From a bacterium (GTDB lineage Bacteria > Vulcanimicrobiota > Vulcanimicrobiia > Vulcanimicrobiales > Vulcanimicrobiaceae): DNA of 39,533 bases. Within the stretch, counting starts at the first letter, position 1, and each line of letters starts with the position of its first letter. The translations under genes were made by a program, and so were the position numbers. The stretch is from assembly GCA_021845615.1 (NCBI GenBank), contig JAJZVP010000007.1, forward strand, positions 1 to 39,533, in the 5' to 3' direction. A model generated the notes under the pieces. It had not been told where the DNA came from and made no database searches. It worked only from the letters and a program-made list of their open reading frames with translations. This document shows, piece after piece, positions 8,001 through 15,876 of the stretch.

Positions 8001-9290
8001 TTAGGAATAGGCCGGAGCGCGATCGACGACGCGCGGATCGGTAATCGTGCCGGTGAGAGCCGATGCCGCGCAGGTCGCCGGCGAAGCGAGATAGACTTCC
8101 GCTTTCGGCGAGCCCATGCGCCCGACGTAATTGCGATTGGTCGTCGAGAGGCAACGCTCGCCATCTCCGAGCGTCCCCATATGCCCGCCGAAGCAGGCCC
8201 CGCAGCCGGGAGTGTTGACGACGCACCCGGCGCTCGCCAGGGTTTTGAGAATGCCCTCGTCGGCCGCTTGCATCCACACCTTCTGCGAGCCGGGGTTCAC
8301 GATGACGCGCAGGCTCGACGCGATTTTCTTGCCGTGAAGAATCTTTGCGGCGATCCGTAGATCGTCGATATATCCGTTGGTGCAACTACCGATGAAGATC
8401 TGATCGAGTCGAACGCGATCGCGCAGCACCTCCGAGATCGGATGGACGTTGTCGGGAGTGTGCGGACAGGCGATCTGCGGCTCGAGTCCGGCGACGTCGA
8501 TCGCCACGACGCGCTCGTACGCCGCGTCGGCATCGGCGCGTTCGACGACGAACGGACGATCGGTGCGCTCGCGTACGAAGGCGAGCGCCTTTTCGTCGGC
8601 ATGAAAGATGCCGTTCTTCGCGCCGGCTTCGATCGCCATATTCGCCATCGTCAAGCGCCCGGTGATGGAGAGCGCGTCGATCGTCGACCCGTGATACTCC
8701 AACGCGCGATAGGTCGCGCCGTCGATGCCGAGCCGACCGACGGTCGCCAGCATCAGGTCTTTGGCGTAGACGCCCTCCTGCATCGCACCCTCGTAGACGA
8801 CTTTAATCGTCGGCGGGACGCGGAGCCACACTTCGCCGAGTACGAAGGCAGCAGCGATATCGGTCGAGCCCATGCCGGTCGCGAAGGCGCCGAGCGCGCC
8901 GTAGGTGCAGGTATGCGAATCGCCGCCGACGATCAACTCGCCGGGAGCGACGAGCCCTTCTTCGGGAAGGACGACGTGCTCGATACCGCCGCGTCCGACG
9001 TCGAAGAAATGTTCGATCTCCTGCTCCGCCGCAAACTCTTTCATCAACCGCGCGAGCTTCGCCGACTGCGCGTCCTTCGCCGGAACGAAATGGTCTTCGA
9101 CGAGCGCGATCTTCGACGGGTCGAAGACGCGCGTCGCGCCCTTCATCGAGCGCATGACGGCGATCGCGACGGCGGCGGAGAGTTCGTTCGCCAGAACGAG
9201 ATCGACCTTCGCGTTGATGATCTGTCCGGGTTCGACGCGGTCGAGCCCGGCATGGCGCGCGAGGATTTTTTCGGTGAGGGTCATTCCCAC
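8001..9290 (-). CDS. leuC: 3-isopropylmalate dehydratase large subunit (or homoaconitase-type)
   Basis: 429 residues, the 4Fe-4S large subunit of the short (archaeal/Thermus) class; the E. coli type is about 466. Cluster cysteines are Cys303 in GSCTNG and Cys363 and Cys366 in PGCGACFGG. The substrate/Mg region VGGDSHTCTYGALGAFATGMGS is intact. Start: a GTG at 9290 or an ATG two codons later (9284). GAGG lies about 12 bases before the GTG within a short stem. leuA and leuB are not in the window. The gene points away from metY, sharing a 125-base structured intergenic region. A role in leucine synthesis is most likely; homoaconitate isomerisation is the alternative. Confidence 0.88.
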   Translation of the reverse strand: MGMTLTEKILARHAGLDRVEPGQIINAKVDLVLANELSAAVAIAVMRSMKGATRVFDPSKIALVEDHFVPAKDAQSAKLARLMKEFAAEQEIEHFFDVGRGGIEHVVLPEEGLVAPGELIVGGDSHTCTYGALGAFATGMGSTDIAAAFVLGEVWLRVPPTIKVVYEGAMQEGVYAKDLMLATVGRLGIDGATYRALEYHGSTIDALSITGRLTMANMAIEAGAKNGIFHADEKALAFVRERTDRPFVVERADADAAYERVVAIDVAGLEPQIACPHTPDNVHPISEVLRDRVRLDQIFIGSCTNGYIDDLRIAAKILHGKKIASSLRVIVNPGSQKVWMQAADEGILKTLASAGCVVNTPGCGACFGGHMGTLGDGERCLSTTNRNYVGRMGSPKAEVYLASPATCAASALTGTITDPRVVDRAPAYS

Positions 9291-9415
9291 GATGTTGTGC
9301 TACCTCGTCGGAGTTGGTGGAAAGCGCTGACGGCTTTCCGGATGCTTTCGCCTCCTCCGAGGCGACTCCCGCAGTGCGGCAGGCAAAGCCTCGCCGGGGC
9401 GCGCACACCTCCGGT
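9291..9415. promoter_or_regulatory. Structured leuC/metY divergent intergenic region with three hairpins
   Basis: The region holds promoters for both operons. It contains three consecutive inverted repeats. Hairpin 1 has a seven-base stem GGAAAGC/GCTTTCC (9319-9325, 9333-9339). Hairpin 2 has a six-base stem CGCCTC/GAGGCG with a four-base loop (9349-9354, 9359-9364). Hairpin 3 is CGGCAGGC/GCCT-C-GCCG with one bulge (9377-9384, 9388-9396). They could form in either leader RNA. I could not match them to SAM-I, SAM-II, SAH or T-box consensus features. Regulation by RNA structure is a possibility, not a demonstrated fact. Confidence 0.4.
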
Positions 9416-10720
9416 ATGAACGACCGCAGCTTCGGTTTTGCAACGCGCGCGATCCACGCCGGAACGCCGCCAGACCCGGTCACGGGCTCGCGCGCCGCCC
9501 CGATCTATCAGAGTTCCGCATTCGTCTTCGGCTCCACCGAAGAGGCCGCCGAACTTTTCGCGCTGCGCGGCTACGGACACATCTACAGCAGAATTAGCAA
9601 CCCGACCGTCGCTTCGTTCGAAGAGCGAATGGCGAGCCTGGAAGGCGGGCTCGGCGCGGTCGCGTTTTCGAGCGGGCTCGCGGCGCAGCTCGCCGTCGTG
9701 CTCGCTCTCGCGCGCAACGGCGACCATATTCTCTGCTCGCAGAACGTCTACGGCGGGACGGTGACGCAATTCTCCATCACGCTCGACCGCATGGGCATCG
9801 CCGTCACCTTCGTCCCGATCGGCGACCTTGCGGCGACGCGCGCCGCCGTACGCCCCGAAACGAAACTGCTCTTCGTCGAAACGATCGGGAACCCGGCGGG
9901 GGCGATCGCCGATCTCGAAGCGCTCGCGCGCTTCGCCCACGAAAACGGCATCCCGCTCGTCGTCGATAATACCTTCGCCTCACCGTACTGCTGCCGACCG
10001 ATCGAATTCGGCGCCGATATCGTCGTCGCGTCGGCGACGAAGTTTATCTGCGGGCATGGAACCACCGTCGGCGGCGTCGTCGTCGATGCCGGACGCTTCG
10101 ATTACGGCAGCGGTCGCTTTCCCTTGCTCTCCGAAGCAAGTCGCGGCTATCACGGAAAGGTCTTTACCGAAACCTTCGGCGAGTACGCGTTCCTCATGCG
10201 GTTGCGCGCGGAGATCCTTCGCGACGTCGGCGCGCAACTCGGGGCGCACGATGCGTGGCTGCTCCTGCAAGGGCTCGAAACGCTGCCGCTCCGTATGGAG
10301 CGACACGTCGCCAACGCGACGATCGTCGCGCGTCACCTCGAAGCGCACCCCGGTATCGAATGGGTCCGCCACCCCGGGCTCCCCTCGCACCCCGACCACG
10401 CACTCGCCGCCCGCTATCTTCCGCACGGCGCCGGATCGGTCTTTACCTTCGGAATTCGCGGAGGGCGCGAGGCGGGGCGGCGATTCATCGACGCGCTCGA
10501 ACTCTGGAGTCACCTCGCCAACGTCGGCGATGCGAAATCGCTCGTCATCCATCCGGCGTCGACGACGCACTCGCAATTGAGCGACGACGAAATGCGCGCC
10601 GCAGGGGTCGCCCCCGAAACGATCCGCCTCTCCGTCGGCCTCGAAGATTGCGAGGATTTACTTTGGGATATCGATCGAGCACTCGAGAAAGCCCACGTCG
10701 CCGATCGGGTGAGCGCGTGA
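9416..10720 (+). CDS. metY: O-acetylhomoserine sulfhydrylase (Cys/Met metabolism PLP enzyme)
   Basis: 434 residues from the ATG at 9416; an upstream frame to 9314 would run through the structured leader and is not family-like. The protein has the fold-type I PLP core of the Cys/Met metabolism family: YSRISNPTVASFEERMASLEGG, the PLP lysine Lys209 in SATKFICGHGTT, and the MetY-type late motifs GLETLPLRMERH and GDAKSLVIHPASTTHSQL. It should convert O-acetylhomoserine plus sulfide to homocysteine. O-acetylserine or other thiols are possible alternatives. It is the first gene of a six-gene operon; its TGA overlaps the next GTG by 4 bases. Confidence 0.9.
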   Translation: MNDRSFGFATRAIHAGTPPDPVTGSRAAPIYQSSAFVFGSTEEAAELFALRGYGHIYSRISNPTVASFEERMASLEGGLGAVAFSSGLAAQLAVVLALARNGDHILCSQNVYGGTVTQFSITLDRMGIAVTFVPIGDLAATRAAVRPETKLLFVETIGNPAGAIADLEALARFAHENGIPLVVDNTFASPYCCRPIEFGADIVVASATKFICGHGTTVGGVVVDAGRFDYGSGRFPLLSEASRGYHGKVFTETFGEYAFLMRLRAEILRDVGAQLGAHDAWLLLQGLETLPLRMERHVANATIVARHLEAHPGIEWVRHPGLPSHPDHALAARYLPHGAGSVFTFGIRGGREAGRRFIDALELWSHLANVGDAKSLVIHPASTTHSQLSDDEMRAAGVAPETIRLSVGLEDCEDLLWDIDRALEKAHVADRVSA

Positions 10721-11199
10721 TTCTCACCGGAGTTGCAGAGCGCCGCGCGTTACTCGCTCGCAGCACGACCATCGCGATGGTCGGCGCCTCGAGCGATCCC
10801 TTGCGCCCCAGTTACACCGTTTTTTCCTTCTTACGCACCGAGGGCGCCTACACCGTCACGCCGATCAATCCGAAGCTCGCGGCGATCGACGGCATCCCCG
10901 CGTTCGCATCGCTCGCCGAGTACGCGCGCGTCCACGGCGCGCCCGATATCGTCGACGTCTTTCGCAATCCCGCCTCGCTCCTCCCGATCGTCGACGAAAG
11001 CATCGCCGTCGGCGCGAAGGCGATCTGGTTTCAATACGGGGTGGTGAACGAAGCGGCGATCGCGCGCGCCGATGCGGCGGGGCTCGACGTCGTCGTCGAC
11101 CGTTGCATCAAGGTCGAGATCGCGCGCTTTACCGGAGGGCTCGCGACGGCCGGCCTCAATAGCGGCATCATCACGTCGCGCCGCGCGGGTACGCGATGA
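10717..11199 (+). CDS. CoA-binding domain protein (YccU type)
   Basis: 160 residues from GTG at 10717, overlapping the metY stop (GTGA). It is a single Rossmann CoA-binding domain: IAMVGASSDPLRPSYTVFSF near residue 20, then VTPINPK, DIVDVFRNPASLLPIVDE and AIWFQYGVVNE, with the conserved late segment VVDRCIKVE. This is the YccU-like family related to the N-terminal domain of acyl-CoA synthetases (ADP-forming). No catalytic partner domain is present. Its molecular role is unsettled. From memory such genes sit beside metY in other genomes, for example in Thermus relatives. Its place between metY and the LuxE-like gene would also fit a CoA or acyl-CoA sensing role. Confidence 0.82.
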   Translation: MILTGVAERRALLARSTTIAMVGASSDPLRPSYTVFSFLRTEGAYTVTPINPKLAAIDGIPAFASLAEYARVHGAPDIVDVFRNPASLLPIVDESIAVGAKAIWFQYGVVNEAAIARADAAGLDVVVDRCIKVEIARFTGGLATAGLNSGIITSRRAGTR

Positions 11200-12308
11200 G
11201 TCGCGAGCGCGAGGCCGCCGATCTCGACGAACGGATTCTCGCGACGATCGATGCCTGGCATCGTCACGGACGCAGCCCGAGCGATGCCGAATTCGACGAT
11301 CTCGCGCTCGCGATCTTCGCGCACCAACTCCGCTACAACGCCGCGTACGCCGCCTATTGCGCGGGATACGGCTTCTCGCCGAACGCGTTGCCGGCGAGCT
11401 GGCGCGCGATCCCTCCGCTTCCGGCACGGGCCTACAAAGAAGCGGCGATCGCCGCATTTCCGATCGAACGCGCCGAGCTCGTCTTCGAAAGCAGCGGCAC
11501 GACGCTCGGCGATCCGAGCCGACAGTACGTCGAAGATCGTCGGCTCTACGACGCCGCGCTTCTCGCTGCATTCGAGCGTGCGATGCTACCGGAAGGCGAG
11601 CGCCTGCGCTATTTGCTGCTCGTTCCCAATCCCGCACAGCGCACCCATTCCTCGCTGGGATACATGATGGGGCGCGTCGCCGCCGCATTTGGCGACGGCG
11701 AGACCGGATGGTATCTCGATGAAGATCGTTTGCTCGTCGACGCATTTATGGCCGACGCCGGCGACGCGTGCGATCGCGAGCGCCCGGTCTGCCTCGCCGC
11801 CACGGCGTTTTCGCTGCTTCATCTCGTCGAGACGCTCGAAGAGCGCGGCGCGACGATGCGCCTTCCCGCCCGCTCGCGCATCATGGAGACCGGCGGCTTT
11901 AAAGGGCGTACGCGCGTCGTCGCCCGCGACGAACTCTACGCGCGCGTCGAACGCGCGCTCGGCGTTCCCTCCGAACGAATCATCGCCGAATACGGAATGA
12001 GCGAGCTGTGCTCGCAGTACTACGACCGGCCTGGAAGCGAACGAAGCATCGCGGGAACGACGCACCGCGTCAAAACGGCGCCGCCGTGGTTGCGCGCGCG
12101 CGCGCTCGACGAGCGCGAACGCGACCTACCGCCCGGGAGCGTCGGAGCGCTCGTCCATATCGATCTCGCCAACCGGAGCTCCTGCCTCGCCCTACTCACC
12201 GAGGATCTCGGCGCGCTCGTCGACGACGGCATCGTACTCCTCGGTCGCGAGAGCGGTGCGCAACTACGCGGCTGCTCGCTCGATGCCGAGGATCTCCGTC
12301 GATCGTGA
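11196..12308 (+). CDS. LuxE-like acyl-protein synthetase
   Basis: 370 residues, ATGA overlap with the previous gene. It belongs to the LuxE/PaaK adenylating family. The nucleotide-binding motif FESSGTT is at 97-103, METGGFKGRTR at 230-240 and EYGMSELCSQYY at 265-276. The C-terminus ends LRGCSLDAEDLRRS with Cys360 ten residues from the end, matching the C-terminal cysteine that carries the acyl group in LuxE of luminous bacteria. The predicted reaction is acid + ATP to acyl-AMP, then acyl transfer to the enzyme cysteine and on to the LuxC-like reductase encoded next. Acyl substrate unknown: fatty acid, amino-dicarboxylate or sugar acid. No luciferase genes are near, so bioluminescence is not implied. 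Confidence 0.85.
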   Translation: MSREREAADLDERILATIDAWHRHGRSPSDAEFDDLALAIFAHQLRYNAAYAAYCAGYGFSPNALPASWRAIPPLPARAYKEAAIAAFPIERAELVFESSGTTLGDPSRQYVEDRRLYDAALLAAFERAMLPEGERLRYLLLVPNPAQRTHSSLGYMMGRVAAAFGDGETGWYLDEDRLLVDAFMADAGDACDRERPVCLAATAFSLLHLVETLEERGATMRLPARSRIMETGGFKGRTRVVARDELYARVERALGVPSERIIAEYGMSELCSQYYDRPGSERSIAGTTHRVKTAPPWLRARALDERERDLPPGSVGALVHIDLANRSSCLALLTEDLGALVDDGIVLLGRESGAQLRGCSLDAEDLRRS

Positions 12309-13516
12309 CCGCGCTCTCCGCGCTGCCGCTGCGAACGATCGTTTCGGCGATCGGTGACGCCGCCGCTCGTTGGTGCGACGCCGATTTCCCTCCCCGCGTC
12401 CGCGCGACGAGCGGTATCGTCGAGCGAACGGGATACGCGATGCCCGCCGTAGAGTACGCGCTCGACGCCCTCTTCGGCGCTATTCGCAGCGATGCGATCT
12501 TCGAAACGATTCGTCGAGAACTCGGCGATCCCGCGCGGCTCGACGGGGCGGCGGCACCGATCTATCCGCTCGGACGCGTGGCGATCCTATCGAGCCGCAC
12601 GACGATCGGCGTCGCGATACCGGCGATGTGCTTCGCGCTCGCAGCGAAGAACGACGTTCTCGTGAAGGATCGCGAGGATGCGCTCGTCTCGGCGTTCGCG
12701 CGAACGCTCGCCGAGGAACTCGACGCCTTCGCAGATGCGCTCGAGGTCGCCGCCTGGGATGGAGCGCGCGATGCTGCGCGATTGCACGACGTCGATCTGA
12801 TCGTGGCATTCGGGAAGGACGAAACGATCGCTCGCATCACCGCCGATAATGCCGGCGGCGCGCGCACCATCGGGTTCGGTTCGCGAACGAGCCTCGGCTT
12901 TCTCGACGAGGCCGCACAGCGCGACGATCGCGCGCTCGATGCGGCGCTCGCGGGTGCCGCGCGCGATGCGAGTCTCTACGAAGGCGAAGGATGCATGAGC
13001 CCGCACGCACTCTTCATCGAACGGAGTGCCGCGCGGACGCCGAACGAGATCGCCGAGCGATTCGCGCGGGCGATGGAGAGCGCGGCGACCGAATTCCCGG
13101 TCGGGCAACGTTCGGCGGCGAGCCGAGCCGCGATGCTCCAAGCGCGCAATCTCGCCGCCTTTCGCGCCGCCGCCGGGCGAGGGGGAGCGTGGTGCGACGA
13201 CGCCCTCACCTACCTGCTGCTCCTCGATCCGCCCGAGCTCGAGCCACCGCCCTTCCTGCCGCGAACCGTCGCACTCATTCCGGTGCCCTCCTTCGACGAG
13301 CTCCTCCGATACGTCGAACGGCACGCGCTTCCCATCGAATCGCTCGGCGTTACCGGAACCGGCCGCATCGACACGGAACGAGCAGCGCGTATCGGCGCCG
13401 CCCGTATCGCCGCTCTCGGCGAGATGCAGCGGCCGCCGCTCCAAGCTCATCATGGCGGGCGTCTTCGGATCGCCGAATACGTTCGCTTCCTCGACCGTGA
13501 CGGAGAGCCCGAGTGA
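12305..13516 (+). CDS. LuxC-like acyl reductase (acyl-CoA/acyl-protein reductase)
   Basis: 403 residues from GTG at 12305 (GTGA overlap). The fold is that of aldehyde dehydrogenases. The nucleophile Cys230 sits in SLYEGEGCMSPHALF, the usual LuxC active-site pattern. The C-terminal family signature GEMQRPPLQAHHGGRLRIAE is at 372-391. The protein is shorter than luminous-bacterial LuxC (about 480). It should reduce an acyl thioester handed over by the LuxE-like partner to an aldehyde with NAD(P)H. The LuxE and LuxC genes overlap by 4 bases, consistent with a two-subunit acid reductase. The next gene, an aminotransferase, would use the aldehyde. Confidence 0.84.
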   Translation: MTALSALPLRTIVSAIGDAAARWCDADFPPRVRATSGIVERTGYAMPAVEYALDALFGAIRSDAIFETIRRELGDPARLDGAAAPIYPLGRVAILSSRTTIGVAIPAMCFALAAKNDVLVKDREDALVSAFARTLAEELDAFADALEVAAWDGARDAARLHDVDLIVAFGKDETIARITADNAGGARTIGFGSRTSLGFLDEAAQRDDRALDAALAGAARDASLYEGEGCMSPHALFIERSAARTPNEIAERFARAMESAATEFPVGQRSAASRAAMLQARNLAAFRAAAGRGGAWCDDALTYLLLLDPPELEPPPFLPRTVALIPVPSFDELLRYVERHALPIESLGVTGTGRIDTERAARIGAARIAALGEMQRPPLQAHHGGRLRIAEYVRFLDRDGEPE

Positions 13517-14814
13517 ACGACCCCCTCGAAAACGTGCGTGGCCCCATTCCCGGAAAACGAAGCGCCGAGCTGCTCGCGCGGCTGCGCCTCCGCGAATCGC
13601 AGAACGTGACCGCGATCGAAGAGCGCTTCCCCATCGTTTGGGAATCCGCGCTCGGCTCGGTCGTGACCGACGTCGACGGAAACGAGTATCTCGATCTCAC
13701 CTCGGCGTTCGGCGTCGCCGCGATAGGACACAGCAATCCCTACGTCGCCTCCGCGGTCGCCGACCAGGTGGTGCGGCTCGCGCACGGCATGGGCGACGTT
13801 CACCCCAGCGAAGTACGAATCGAACTGCTCGAACGGATCGCATCGATCGTTCCCAGAGCCCTAACGCGAACCTATCTGGCGACCTCCGGCTCCGAAGCCG
13901 TCGAAGTCGCGCTGAAAACCGCGATCCTCGCAACCGGAAGACCCGCTCACGCAAGTTTTCGGAACGGCTACCACGGATTGAGCCTTGGAGCGCTCGAGGT
14001 CACCGGAATCGAACGCTTCCGCGCTCCCTTCGCCGGCGCGATCGCCGCGAACGCGCTCTTTCTCGATTACCCGCGCGCGCGAAATGCTGACGACGACGAC
14101 CCCGCGACGGCACTCGAGGGCATTCGCAGCTCGCTGCGATCGCGCGACGATATCGGCGCGCTCGTCGTCGAGCCGATTCAGGGACGCGGTGGCGTGATTC
14201 TGCCGCCGACGGGTTTTCTGCGCGGCCTCCGTGAGATCTGCGATGAGCTCGGAATGTTGCTCGTCATCGACGAGATATGGACCGGCTTCGGGCGCACCGG
14301 AACGATGTTCGCCTGCGAGCGCGAGGCGGTCGTGCCCGACCTGCTCTGCATCGGCAAGGCGATGGGAGGCGGCCTGCCGATCGCCGCGCTCGTCGGCACC
14401 GAGGCGGCGATGAACGCCTGGCCGCTCTCCGATGGCGAGGCGCTCCACACATCGACGTTTTTGGGAAACCCGCTCGCCTGCGCCGCCGCGTTAGCGACGA
14501 TCGGTGAGATCGAACGGCACGACCTGGTAACGCGGGCGAAGCAACTCGGCGTCACGATGGTCTCGCGACTGGGAAACCTGCATCGCCACAAGAGCGTCAT
14601 CGATATTCGCGGACGCGGTATGATGTGGGGCATCGAACTCGATAGTGCGGCGAGCGCGCACGCCGCGGTCGTGCGCGCGCTCTCGCTCGGATTACTTTTA
14701 CTGCAAGCCGGACCGGAGGGTAACGTGATCTCGATAACGCCACCGCTTGTGATGAGCGAACGCCAACTCTTTCGCGCGATCGATCTTCTCGATCGAGCGT
14801 TGGGGTTACGATGA
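13513..14814 (+). CDS. Class III PLP aminotransferase, likely acting on an aldehyde
   Basis: 433 residues from GTG at 13513 (GTGA overlap with the LuxC-like gene). Class III (GabT/ArgD/HemL-like) motifs are the PLP-phosphate site TSGSEAVEVALK (124-135), PLP-binding Asp253 in VIDEIWTGFGRTG, Schiff-base Lys282 in CIGKAMGGG and STFLGNPLACAAA. Members move an amino group between an omega-amine and a keto acid, or shift it within a molecule. Its place directly after an acid-to-aldehyde module suggests aldehyde to primary amine, formally like LysJ, ArgD or GabT. An aminomutase is less likely but cannot be excluded. Substrate is unknown. Confidence 0.87.
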   Translation: MNDPLENVRGPIPGKRSAELLARLRLRESQNVTAIEERFPIVWESALGSVVTDVDGNEYLDLTSAFGVAAIGHSNPYVASAVADQVVRLAHGMGDVHPSEVRIELLERIASIVPRALTRTYLATSGSEAVEVALKTAILATGRPAHASFRNGYHGLSLGALEVTGIERFRAPFAGAIAANALFLDYPRARNADDDDPATALEGIRSSLRSRDDIGALVVEPIQGRGGVILPPTGFLRGLREICDELGMLLVIDEIWTGFGRTGTMFACEREAVVPDLLCIGKAMGGGLPIAALVGTEAAMNAWPLSDGEALHTSTFLGNPLACAAALATIGEIERHDLVTRAKQLGVTMVSRLGNLHRHKSVIDIRGRGMMWGIELDSAASAHAAVVRALSLGLLLLQAGPEGNVISITPPLVMSERQLFRAIDLLDRALGLR

Positions 14815-15860
14815 GTTCCACCATTCGCGTCGGCATCGTCGGTAGCGGTTTCGGCGCGAGCACGCACCTCCCGGCGTTACGCGCGCACGCACGTTTCGAC
14901 GTGCTCGCCCTCGCCTCGCCGCGGAATGCGGCACGAATCTGCGCGGAACAACGTATCGCACGGAGCTTCGCGTCCTGTGCCGAGATGATCGCAGGATGCG
15001 AGCTCGATGCCGTCGTCGTCGCATCGCCACCCTTCGCCCATCACGACGACGTGCTCGCCGCACTTCGCGCCGGAAAGCACGTGCTCTGCGAGAAGCCGTT
15101 CGCCCTCACCGTCGCCGAAGCCGAAGCGATGCTCGCCGCCGAAGCGGCGGCGGGAACGGCATGCGCGCTCGCGCACGAATTTCGCTTTCGTCCCGAGAGG
15201 ATCGCGCTCGCCGAACTCGTTGCGAACGCGCACCTCGATCCGATCCGCGAGATCGAATACACCCAGCTTATGGGTTTCTTACGCGCCAAAGAGATGCGCC
15301 CGCGCGGCTGGTGGTTCCAACGCGCGCGCGGCGGCGGCATCGCCGGCGCGATGCTCTCCCATGCGATCGATGCATCGAACGCGCTCCTCGGCCTGCAGCC
15401 CGACTCCGTGGTCGGAAGCCTGCGAACCGCGAATCCGCAGCGCTACGATGCCGATGGAGCCTTTACGAGCGAGGTCGACGACGGCGCGTTCGCCCTGCTC
15501 CGCTACGCCAACGGCGTCGTCGCGCGACTGAGCGTCGATGGTACCGCCGCCGTCAACTCGTTTACGTTCGCCGTCCACGGCGAGAACCGCACGGCGGTGA
15601 GCGGCGGAAAGGCGTTCGCCGACCAACGCCTTTTTAGCGTCGACGACGAAGAGACCAACGAACTCGAATGTGCGCCGTCGCGCTATGCGCGCTTCGCCGC
15701 GATCAACGGCAACGTGCCCCCGATGATGGAGCTCTACGACGCATGGGTCGCCAAGATCGACGGCAGCCACGCCGCCCCGGCGATCGGCCAGGCGCTGCCG
15801 ACCTTCGCCGACGGCCTCGCCACGCAACGCATCCTCGCCGCCGTCGGCTTCGGAGCGTAG
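14811..15860 (+). CDS. Gfo/Idh/MocA family NAD(P)-dependent dehydrogenase
   Basis: 349 residues, ATGA overlap with the aminotransferase gene. The N-terminal Rossmann motif is GIVGSGFGASTHLP (8-21), followed by VVVASPPFAHHDDVLAAL. The catalytic-lysine motif CEKPFALT has Lys95. The C-terminal Gfo/Idh/MocA domain contains GGGIAGAMLSHAIDASNALLG with His184 in the usual catalytic position. Most family members oxidise or reduce hydroxyl groups of sugars, inositols or related small molecules; some act on imines or oximes. It is the last gene of the operon, followed after 16 bases by a convergent protease gene. A hydroxyl or carbonyl step on the same product is the likeliest role. Confidence 0.85.
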   Translation: MSSTIRVGIVGSGFGASTHLPALRAHARFDVLALASPRNAARICAEQRIARSFASCAEMIAGCELDAVVVASPPFAHHDDVLAALRAGKHVLCEKPFALTVAEAEAMLAAEAAAGTACALAHEFRFRPERIALAELVANAHLDPIREIEYTQLMGFLRAKEMRPRGWWFQRARGGGIAGAMLSHAIDASNALLGLQPDSVVGSLRTANPQRYDADGAFTSEVDDGAFALLRYANGVVARLSVDGTAAVNSFTFAVHGENRTAVSGGKAFADQRLFSVDDEETNELECAPSRYARFAAINGNVPPMMELYDAWVAKIDGSHAAPAIGQALPTFADGLATQRILAAVGFGA

Positions 15861-15876
15861 GCGTTTCTCGAAAAAC

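Noticed and set aside
9291-9415. SAM-I or SAM-II riboswitch before metY, or a leucine T-box before leuC
   Set aside because: The hairpins do not show the conserved loops or the antiterminator sequence of these classes, and the space is short.
9314-9415. N-terminal extension of MetY
   Set aside because: The added residues run through the hairpin region and do not resemble the family; the ATG at 9416 fits the usual start.
11196-13516. Bioluminescence (lux) operon
   Set aside because: Only LuxE- and LuxC-like genes are present; no luciferase subunits or acyl-transferase, and the two families are widespread in non-luminous bacteria.
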